Of a DNA stretch of 5,474 bases, positions 1-5,221 are shown in pieces. Position 1 is the first letter of the stretch; the number at the start of each line of letters is the position of its first letter. Position numbers and translations under genes: made by a program. This DNA comes from an uncultured Bacilli bacterium. GTDB taxonomy: Bacteria; Bacillota_I; Bacilli_A; RF39; UBA660. The notes beneath the pieces were generated by a model. That model saw nothing but the letters and a program-made list of their open reading frames with translations, was not told the DNA's origin and did not search any database. Where the stretch lies: contig CALVYO010000086.1 in assembly GCA_944372275.1 (NCBI GenBank), positions 1 through 5,474 of the forward strand, given 5' to 3'.

Positions 1-83
1 ATACTGGCTCTTTGCTAGAGATTACCAGATTAGGAGTTTCACCCAATTATATATTAAGCACCGAACTGGCGCACCCTGTATAT
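1..83 (-). other. Unidentified GC-richer leader segment after the ileS-type T-box
   Basis: No reading frame on the minus strand is open through this stretch, and no start codon with a ribosome binding site is visible. It is about 41% GC against well under 30% for the flanking genes, which suits structured RNA. On the minus strand CTGG (27-24) can pair with CCAG (7-4), enclosing CTCT (20-17) with AGAG (11-8), and GGGTGAAACTCC (44-33) can form a small hairpin. It is probably the rest of a 5' untranslated region before ileS, whose start must lie outside the window. It could also be a second RNA element. I compared it from memory with M-box, FMN, cobalamin and SRP Alu-domain RNAs and found only local resemblance, so I name none. 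Confidence 0.35.
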
Positions 84-128
84 AAAAAAGATGATACCAT
101 AAAGGGCGAATATATCCGCGGTACCACC
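84..128 (-). terminator. T-box terminator hairpin of the isoleucine leader
   Basis: GGTGGTACC (128-120) pairs along all 9 positions, allowing G-U, with GGTATCATC (98-90). It encloses the small GCGGA/TTCGC hairpin (119-115/110-106) and is followed by six T (89-84). The 5' arm takes up the T-box bulge, so this structure and the antiterminator exclude each other, as expected for transcription attenuation. Confidence 0.88.
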
Positions 129-278
129 TTTTTTTAAACTTATTAACTATAACGCGTTACCGTTTTTATCTTATCCATAAAAAGCATCCAAAGTGATCTA
201 TATATTAATTATTCATTAGTTTCCACCAGCCACTAACTCTCTATAAAATACATTTAATATACCGTCTTTTTCATCTGC
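84..278 (-). promoter_or_regulatory. T-box riboswitch, isoleucine type (presumed ileS leader)
   Basis: All standard parts are visible on the minus strand. Stem I opens with GCA (278-276) pairing TGC (186-184). A K-turn follows, GATGA (275-271) facing GGA (189-187), then AAAG (269-266) pairs CTTT (193-190). In the specifier loop ATC (197-195) is followed by A194, reading isoleucine. TATATTAA (261-254) pairs with TTAATATA (208-201), and a distal stem is GTTAGT/ACTAAT (237-232/220-215). The T-box core GGTGGTACCGCG spans 128-117. The antiterminator pairs AAAGG (131-127) with CCTTT (105-101) and GCG with CGC around a UGGU bulge (126-123), which fits A73 of tRNA-Ile. The element starts at the divIVA stop codon. 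I see no convincing promoter of its own just upstream, so read-through from divIVA is plausible. Uncharged tRNA-Ile should permit read-through into ileS. Confidence 0.93.
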
Positions 279-778
279 TATATCTCTATTTTTTCAATAT
301 CTTCAATTAATTCAACTTGTGTCGATAAAGCATCTTTTAATCTTCTTTTAAATACTATCATATTTCTTCTTAACATATCAGATTCTTTTTCGATAGTTTC
401 TGCTTTCAACAATGCTTCATTGACTATTCTGTTAGCATTTTTCTTCGCATCGCTAATTATTATATCCCTTTCTTGATATGCTGTCAACTTAATTTGCTCA
501 GAAGTTTTTTCAGCCATCAAAATAGCTTTTTTTAAATTATCTTCCATTCTTTCAAATTGAGCAATTTTACTAGTTAAATTTAAATTTTCTTGTTCTAATC
601 TTTTTAAATCAGATATTTGTTGTTTATCATCTTGATTTAATTTTGTAAGTTCATTTATTTTTTTATCTTTTTCTTCTATATCTTTAACCATTGCTTCTAC
701 TTTAGCTATTACTTTATCAAGAAAGTCATTTACTTCTTCCGGATCATAACCTCTTAATACTCGGCTGAACTTTTCCAT
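278..778 (-). CDS. divIVA: DivIVA-family cell division / polar scaffold protein
   Basis: DivIVA is a coiled-coil scaffold that binds curved membrane at division septa and poles and recruits division partners. This 166-residue protein (B. subtilis DivIVA has 164) shows the N-terminal signature RGYDPEEVNDFLDKV at residues 9-23, a first coiled coil at about 25-75, and a second coiled-coil domain from about 75. The latter matches B. subtilis DivIVA closely around residues 105-125 (SDAKKNANRIVNEAL). The start is fixed by GAGGTG (790-785) and an in-frame stop just upstream (790-788). The protein therefore lacks about nine residues found at the B. subtilis N terminus, and Leu8 stands where the membrane-inserting Phe17 is. 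It follows sepF by 24 bases, surely in one operon, and precedes an isoleucine T-box, matching the known divIVA-ileS order. No terminator separates it from that leader. Confidence 0.93.
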   Translation of the reverse strand: MEKFSRVLRGYDPEEVNDFLDKVIAKVEAMVKDIEEKDKKINELTKLNQDDKQQISDLKRLEQENLNLTSKIAQFERMEDNLKKAILMAEKTSEQIKLTAYQERDIIISDAKKNANRIVNEALLKAETIEKESDMLRRNMIVFKRRLKDALSTQVELIEDIEKIEI

Positions 779-802
779 AACTTCACCTCAAAATAAGTAT
801 AT

Positions 803-1207
803 TTACCACTCTATATTAATATCACCATTATCGTGTAATTCTTTACCTTCATTATCATCAGTTATTTTACCATTTACTTTAACATTATTAGGTGTACATA
901 AAAATATACCGCCACCTACTTTTTGTAAAGAGCCTCCAATAGCATATATAGTTCCACTTAAAAAATCTACTATTCTTTTTGCTTGATCAGAAGTTACCCT
1001 TTTTAAATTAACAACAACTGTATTTCTACTTTTTAATTGATCAGCAATTTGTTGTGCTTCTGAAAATGCTCTTGGCTCTAATAAAACTAATTTGGTACTT
1101 CCATCTTCTGCTATTGCTTCACTTGATTTAATATTATAATATTGATCATTTGAACTATCATTTAATATATCATTTTCATCTGTTGAAAACCATTTTTTTA
1201 AATTCAT
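803..1207 (-). CDS. sepF: SepF, FtsZ membrane-anchoring division protein
   Basis: SepF polymerises, binds the FtsZ C terminus and tethers the Z-ring to the membrane through an N-terminal amphipathic helix. The 134-residue product has the expected three parts. A short amphipathic N terminus (MNLKKWFS, 1-8) is followed by an acidic, polar linker (9-37) and a folded SepF domain at about 38-112. That domain contains LLEPRAFSEAQQIADQL, VVVNLKRV, IVDFLSGTIYAIGG and VGGGIFLCTP, all close to the family pattern. A charged tail of about 20 residues follows. The start is supported by AAGGAGG (1223-1217), nine bases before the ATG. It is the first gene after the promoter at 1251-1279 and is followed 24 bases later by divIVA. 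The usual neighbours ylmD/ylmE upstream and ylmG/ylmH downstream are absent here. Confidence 0.96.
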   Translation of the reverse strand: MNLKKWFSTDENDILNDSSNDQYYNIKSSEAIAEDGSTKLVLLEPRAFSEAQQIADQLKSRNTVVVNLKRVTSDQAKRIVDFLSGTIYAIGGSLQKVGGGIFLCTPNNVKVNGKITDDNEGKELHDNGDINIEW

Positions 1208-1250
1208 ACCCTTTTTCCTCCTTGATGCATACGCTGCACATACTATATTA

Positions 1251-1279
1251 ATTCTATCATAAAAAAATTAAAAAGTGAA
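1251..1279 (-). promoter_or_regulatory. Sigma-A-type promoter for sepF-divIVA
   Basis: TTCACT (1279-1274), a 17-base spacer and TAGAAT (1256-1251) preceded by TGA give a 4/6 -35 and an extended TGn -10. Transcription would start near 1244, leaving a short leader before the AAGGAGG site. It sits in the only sizeable gap between glyS and sepF (1208-1305). That gap has a run of eight T (1298-1291) after glyS but no convincing terminator hairpin, so some read-through from glyS is possible. Confidence 0.7.
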
Positions 1280-1305
1280 TATTATTTATAAAAAAAACTA
1301 AAATA

Positions 1306-2676
1306 TTAAAATTCTAATTTTTTATTTACATAATCTACTACTTCATCTAATTTAATAGTTATTTGTTCCATAGTATCCCTATCTCTTAAAGTAACTGTAT
1401 TATTATTAATAGTTTCATCATCAATAGTTATACAAAATGGTGTACCTATAACATCGTTTCTTCTATATCTTTTACCAATATTACCTGCTTCATCATAATT
1501 AGTCATAAAATATTTAGATAATTTTTCATAAACTTCTAAAGCTTTATCAGAATGTAATTTTTTAATTAAAGGTAATACTGCTACTTTATAAGGAGCTAAA
1601 AAAGGTTTTAAACTTAATACTTCACGAGTTGTACCATCTTCTAAAGTATCTTCATGATATGAAGCAAACATAACTGCCAAAAATGTTCTATCTAATCCAT
1701 ATGTTGATTCAATAATATAAGGAATATATTTTTCATTTGTATCAGGATCTAAATAAGTTTGTGACTGTCCACTATATTCTTGATGTCTAGATAAATCAAA
1801 ATTAGTTCTGTTATGAGTGCCATTTATTTCTCCCCAACCAAATGGAAATTTATATTCAATATCACAAGCTTCTTTAGCGTAATGAGCTAATTTTTCATGA
1901 TCATGAAATCTTAAATCTTCTTCTTTCAAACCTAAATCCATAAAGAATTTTTTACCATATTCTTTAAAATGATTATAAAATTCTGAATCTGTTCCTTCTT
2001 TACAAAATGTTTGAAATTCCATTTGTTCAAATTCAATTGTCCTAAAAGTAAAGTTGCCTGGCGTTATTTCATTTCTAAAGGCTTTACCAATTTGACCTAT
2101 TGAAAATGGTATTTTTGCACGCATACTTCTTTGGACATTTAAAAAATTTACATATTCGCCTTGAGCATTTTCTGGTCTTAAATAGACTATTGATTTAGCG
2201 TCATTAGTAACACCACGATAAGTTTGAAACATTAAATTAAATTGTCTAATATCGGTAAAATTAGACTTACCACATTTTGGACAAGGTACTTTATGTTCTT
2301 TAATATAATTAATCATCTCTTCTTGTGTCATTCCATCAGCGTGAGCATTAACATCAAAATCATCAATTAAATTATCGGCACGATGTCTAGTTTTACATTC
2401 TTTACAATCTAATAAAGGATCGGAAAAAGAACTAACGTGACCAGAGGCTTCCCAAACTCTTGAATGCATTAAAATATCTGCATCTATTTCATAACTATTT
2501 TTTCTTTCTTGAATAAATCTTTTTCGCCAAGCATCTTTTATATTATTTTTTAATCTGGCACCTAAAGGTCCATAATCCCAAGTATTAGCTAATCCACCAT
2601 ATATCTCACTACCTTGAAATATAAATCCATATTGTTTACATAAATTTACCATTTTTTCCATTGTTAAATTATTCAT
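1306..2676 (-). CDS. glyS: Glycine--tRNA ligase, homodimeric class II type
   Basis: Charges tRNA-Gly with glycine in the cytoplasm, using ATP. The 456-residue single chain is the alpha2 (GlyQS-like) form, not the GlyQ/GlyS heterotetramer of B. subtilis. The N terminus has the family motif GFIFQGSEIYGG (17-28) and YGPLG (35-39). A zinc-binding insert has C91/C94 and C132/C135. Class II motif 2 is FRNEITPGNFTFR (200-212) and motif 3 is YGLDRTFLAV (326-335). The C-terminal anticodon-binding domain begins near LSLKPFLAPYKVAVLPL (354-370). Length and all motifs are normal, so it should be active. The start has GGAGG seven bases upstream, inside the last codons of the preceding gene. The ATGA overlap with that gene implies translational coupling, and both lie behind the glycine-type T-box at 3587-3716, so expression should rise when uncharged tRNA-Gly accumulates. 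Confidence 0.97.
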   Translation of the reverse strand: MNNLTMEKMVNLCKQYGFIFQGSEIYGGLANTWDYGPLGARLKNNIKDAWRKRFIQERKNSYEIDADILMHSRVWEASGHVSSFSDPLLDCKECKTRHRADNLIDDFDVNAHADGMTQEEMINYIKEHKVPCPKCGKSNFTDIRQFNLMFQTYRGVTNDAKSIVYLRPENAQGEYVNFLNVQRSMRAKIPFSIGQIGKAFRNEITPGNFTFRTIEFEQMEFQTFCKEGTDSEFYNHFKEYGKKFFMDLGLKEEDLRFHDHEKLAHYAKEACDIEYKFPFGWGEINGTHNRTNFDLSRHQEYSGQSQTYLDPDTNEKYIPYIIESTYGLDRTFLAVMFASYHEDTLEDGTTREVLSLKPFLAPYKVAVLPLIKKLHSDKALEVYEKLSKYFMTNYDEAGNIGKRYRRNDVIGTPFCITIDDETINNNTVTLRDRDTMEQITIKLDEVVDYVNKKLEF

Positions 2677-3572
2677 TTTCTTCCTCCATATCTGTGATAA
2701 TTGTCAATAACTAATTGTTTACAAACATTTTCCACAAAATCCGAATTTGATTTATATTGAAATTCTGGTTCTAATCTTTTTACAGCTTCTTCAATCAATT
2801 CTATTTGTGCAATAGCCTTTTCATCTTTGTAAAAATCAAATGTTATATTACCTATATCTAGTTCACGAACTAAATATCGACTTCTATTTGGATCCAAAAA
2901 ATCATTTTTTTTGCTTTCTATCGTGCTAAGTAATTCTTCAAAATAATATTGTTCAGTAATTTCATACATCCTCATTAGTTCTTGAATAAGTAAAATAGTG
3001 AATTCTCGTTCATAATTAGGAATAAATATCTCTTCATCTTTAGAATATGATAATACACTGTAATTATAATATCCAATTCCTGTTTTTATATTACTGTTAT
3101 GTCCATTCAAAGCAAGGAATAATTGCTTTTTCAAAGGCTTTTTTTCATTATTTTGTCTATGTAATAATTCTTTTAATACACCTTGTCTTTTTGATTGCTC
3201 TACATTTTTAATAAAGCTAGGAAAAATATCTTTAACATTACAATTACCTAAAGCTATTGTAAAAACACCTTCTGTTGTTATAATATCAAAACAAGTTTTA
3301 TCAGGATGATACTGATTACAAGTAAAATAATTTACACCTATTACAGTATGATTTGCTAAAAAATTTTCTAACATATAGTTACATACTTTTAAAGGTTCTT
3401 TTCTTATTTTTTTTAAATCTTCACTATATATATCAAGATATTCTCCCACTAATTTAGTTTTTTCTTTTAAAGTTATTCTCGGTATTATTTCTTCATCTTT
3501 TTTTCTTATCGATAAAATAGCGTTATTAAAATCATTTGATAAAAATCTTCTTAATTTTTGTATATCCATCAT
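2673..3572 (-). CDS. Unrecognised 299-residue protein coupled to glyS
   Basis: I do not recognise a family. The chosen start is the ATG at 3572 (a second ATG follows at once), six bases after GGGGTG (3584-3579). A longer in-frame reading from TTG at 3716 would translate the T-box leader and begins at the edge of the promoter -10, so I reject it. The product is 299 residues, lysine- and glutamate-rich, with no signal peptide or clear membrane segment. It looks mixed alpha/beta: a charged helical N terminus (1-70), a possible strand-rich part at about 75-115 containing CNQYHPDKTCFDI and three of its cysteines, and a helical C-terminal half. It is not RecO, the usual neighbour of glycyl-tRNA synthetase genes in Bacillota. 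It is the first gene of a T-box unit and overlaps glyS by 4 bases, so its amount is tied to glycine supply. A role near translation or glycine is inference only. Confidence 0.85.
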   Translation of the reverse strand: MMDIQKLRRFLSNDFNNAILSIRKKDEEIIPRITLKEKTKLVGEYLDIYSEDLKKIRKEPLKVCNYMLENFLANHTVIGVNYFTCNQYHPDKTCFDIITTEGVFTIALGNCNVKDIFPSFIKNVEQSKRQGVLKELLHRQNNEKKPLKKQLFLALNGHNSNIKTGIGYYNYSVLSYSKDEEIFIPNYEREFTILLIQELMRMYEITEQYYFEELLSTIESKKNDFLDPNRSRYLVRELDIGNITFDFYKDEKAIAQIELIEEAVKRLEPEFQYKSNSDFVENVCKQLVIDNYHRYGGRK

Positions 3573-3578
3573 ATAAAA

Positions 3579-3584
3579 CACCCC
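3579..3584 (-). promoter_or_regulatory. Ribosome binding site that fixes the start at 3572
   Basis: GGGGTG lies six bases before the ATG at 3572. It is a slightly off-consensus Shine-Dalgarno site and the only one near any in-frame start of this gene. CCAC inside the T-box core (3632-3629) could pair with GTGG overlapping it (3586-3583), a four-base contact too short to call regulatory. Confidence 0.6.
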
Positions 3585-3586
3585 AC

Positions 3587-3716
3587 AAAATAAAATTCTA
3601 CTAGAAGATATAAGGACGGTATTATACCGTGGTTCCACCTTATTTATTCTAATAGAATCACTTATTGATATATTGCTCTTAGGTTTCCAAGCCTCGTCAT
3701 CACATCGATAAATCAA
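3587..3716 (-). promoter_or_regulatory. Short T-box leader, glycine type, upstream of the glyS operon
   Basis: The core AGGTGGAACCACG (3640-3628) fits the T-box consensus. TAAGG (3642-3638) pairs CCTTA (3615-3611) and ACGGT (3630-3626) pairs ACCGT (3620-3616), forming the antiterminator around a UGGA bulge (3637-3634). UGGA predicts a tRNA with U73, as in tRNA-Gly. Just upstream, ATTCT/AGAAT (3658-3654/3650-3646) is a Stem III. The rest is unusually short: from the likely transcription start near 3709 to the core is about 70 bases, with no full Stem I. A weak basal helix TTGAT/ATCAA (3716-3712/3669-3665) encloses a hairpin CTTGG-AAA-CC-T-AAG (3691-3678). GGC (3693-3691) and GGA (3688-3686) are possible specifiers; I cannot choose. 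Arms 3658-3638 and 3615-3595 can also form one long hairpin with two mismatches, followed by TTTATTTT, a possible terminator. Confidence 0.82.
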
Positions 3717-3744
3717 TTTTATTACATTTAACTTAAATAGTCAA
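3716..3744 (-). promoter_or_regulatory. Sigma-A-type promoter for the glycine T-box / glyS operon
   Basis: TTGACT (3744-3739), a 17-base spacer and TAAAAT (3721-3716) match consensus at 5/6 in both boxes. The -35 begins on the base after the TAG stop of the preceding gene, so the two units are packed without any gap. The start would be near 3709, inside the non-coding leader and downstream of the spurious TTG start of the 299-residue gene. Confidence 0.8.
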
Positions 3745-5124
3745 CTATTTTTTTATCATTTTAGTTATAAAATCTTTTTTTCTAATTAAAACAGCGCCTT
3801 CATTTTTAGGATTAATATTTGTATATAACGTATTAGCCATAGTATAAATATTACCAGGACTTATTGAAAAATTAGATTTCTTAAAAATTGGATCAATAAC
3901 TATAAAAGGTACCTTTAAAGAAAAGTTTACTGTTGCTTTAACAAAATTATCAACAGCAATTTCTTTTTGCATTCCATATAAAGAAGAAACAAATAAACTT
4001 ATTTTCAATTCAATACAAAAATCATGAATTACTTTAAGCATATTGTCTAATTTACTTAATTTTTCATTTAGTTCAGCAACCGTTTTAATATTATCAATTT
4101 GAAAATTAATAATGATTAAATCATAATCAGAATCTCTTATTATCGATTTCAAATAATTAGGAGTTAAACCATCATCAGTCTTAGCAAAATAAATATTTTC
4201 TGAAACAATATTTTGTAATCCATTGCAATAATAATTAATCTGTTTAATATTTTCACTTGCCAATAAAATTAACGTTTTTGCATTAATTTTTTTTAATGAA
4301 GATGCCATCGAAATGCCTGATAAAGGATAAGCAAACATTGGATATTTAACACCTTTTAATTCAAACATAGAACAATAATCGTTTATATTATTAAGTGTAC
4401 TAATATTAGATATAAAATAAGATATGTCAAAATATTCATAGTTGAAAAAGAACAAACTATCATTAACATCGAATTTAAACCCTTCGTTCATATAAAATTC
4501 CTTTACATCACTTGGTTGTATTTTAGAATTTTCTAAATAACTTATCTTTTTAGTAATTTCTTTCCATTTTTCACCAACTTCATTTCTAAATAAATTCATA
4601 AATGAAGTTAAATTTTGATTCATTATTTGATTAATTCCAACAATAATCCCTATTTTTATATCTTTAAAATCATAACTTATTTTTGTTACAAATTTATCTA
4701 TTTCTTTATAATTGTTAGTATTATGTGATGTCAAAACCAAATGTAAATATATTTTATTGTTTTTTGACTTTATAAAGTTGCAAAAAGATTTAATATGTTC
4801 TAAACTTTTTTCATTTTCATAAAACAAAAATAAATGAACTTTACCTTCTGGTCTTATACTATTCAAATAAAAATTCAAATTCTTATTTTCATTAAATTTA
4901 GTATAATAATTATCTATCAATGAATAAGAAAGTGGTAAATCAGAAGATGTACTAAAAGTTCGATATCCACTTTTTAAATCATAAGCTTTAGATTCTATTG
5001 AAGTAAATAAATAATTTTTAGTATAAAAATCTAAATTAGGCATTAACTTTGAGTTATATATATTATATGAATCAATCTGTTCAATCCCAAAACCATTCAT
5101 TAAAAATAAAACTGTCTTTTTCAT
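3745..5124 (-). CDS. GpmI-like (cofactor-independent phosphoglycerate mutase fold) predicted pseudoenzyme
   Basis: The 459-residue protein (GpmI is about 510) lines up end to end with GpmI by landmark. LFLMNGFG (6-13) replaces the LDGFG opening. VHLF (96-99) matches LHLFGLLSDGGVHSH, IYLH (125-128) matches the strand before LDGRD, and FFNY (226-229) matches FNFRPDR. SENIKQINYYCNG (290-302) matches TEKYAHVTFFFNG, YDLIIINF (334-341) matches the strand before NPDMVGH, and VPFIVI (405-410) matches the C-terminal VPFI. Yet by my hand alignment the metal ligands are lost: D12 to N10, H407 to T348, D444 to L382, H445 to Y383, H462 to N400. So are the substrate residues H123, D153, R154, R185, R191, R261, R264 and K336. 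Only S58 (for S62) and D344 (for D403) may remain. The frame is intact, with GAGGG (5136-5132) and its own promoter, so it is a maintained gene. Phosphoglycerate mutase activity is very unlikely; a binding or regulatory role is inference. Confidence 0.82.
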   Translation of the reverse strand: MKKTVLFLMNGFGIEQIDSYNIYNSKLMPNLDFYTKNYLFTSIESKAYDLKSGYRTFSTSSDLPLSYSLIDNYYTKFNENKNLNFYLNSIRPEGKVHLFLFYENEKSLEHIKSFCNFIKSKNNKIYLHLVLTSHNTNNYKEIDKFVTKISYDFKDIKIGIIVGINQIMNQNLTSFMNLFRNEVGEKWKEITKKISYLENSKIQPSDVKEFYMNEGFKFDVNDSLFFFNYEYFDISYFISNISTLNNINDYCSMFELKGVKYPMFAYPLSGISMASSLKKINAKTLILLASENIKQINYYCNGLQNIVSENIYFAKTDDGLTPNYLKSIIRDSDYDLIIINFQIDNIKTVAELNEKLSKLDNMLKVIHDFCIELKISLFVSSLYGMQKEIAVDNFVKATVNFSLKVPFIVIDPIFKKSNFSISPGNIYTMANTLYTNINPKNEGAVLIRKKDFITKMIKK

Positions 5125-5150
5125 TATTCATCCCTCATATTCTAGTAAAC

Positions 5151-5179
5151 ATTATATCTTATTTTTTATAATTTATCAA
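5151..5179 (-). promoter_or_regulatory. Strong sigma-A-type promoter for the GpmI-like gene
   Basis: TTGATA (5179-5174), a 17-base spacer and a perfect TATAAT (5156-5151) precede the gene. The start would be near 5144, giving a leader of about 20 bases with GAGGG seven bases before the ATG. It lies downstream of the ABC transporter terminator, so this gene is transcribed on its own. Confidence 0.87.
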
Positions 5180-5192
5180 TAATTTTTTTGTG

Positions 5193-5221
5193 AAAAAAAA
5201 CAATAACCAAAAGTTATTGTT
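5193..5221 (-). terminator. Intrinsic terminator of the ABC transporter gene
   Basis: AACAATAAC (5221-5213) pairs with GTTATTGTT (5207-5199) over 9 bases around a five-base loop, followed by T through 5193. The TAA stop codon of the ABC gene sits inside the 5' arm, so coding sequence and terminator overlap. Confidence 0.9.

Noticed and set aside
1..60. Riboswitch of M-box, FMN or cobalamin type, or an SRP Alu-like RNA, suggested by GGGTGAAACTCC and CTGGTAATCTCTAGC on the minus strand
   Set aside because: Only short local similarity; the invariant core bases of each family are not all present and the element is cut by the window edge.
3..137. Plus-strand open frame of about 44 codons ending at 135-137
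   Set aside because: It has no start in the window, is antisense to a complete T-box, its end is simply the reverse complement of the T-box core, and its codon use is unlike the neighbouring genes.
1286..1325. Possible terminator after glyS
   Set aside because: There is a run of eight T (1298-1291), but the only helices upstream are four AT pairs and are not adjacent to the run.
3735..3750. Perfect inverted repeat AAATAG-TTGA-CTATTT at the end of the GpmI-like gene, considered as a terminator
   Set aside because: No T-run follows. It overlaps the stop codon and the -35 box and is AT-only chance-prone; no other terminator is visible for this gene.
3745..5124. Annotation as active phosphoglycerate mutase gpmI
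   Set aside because: The DGFG aspartate, DGRD, FRPDR, the GH pair and ADHGN motifs are all missing, so naming it gpmI would assert an activity the sequence does not support.
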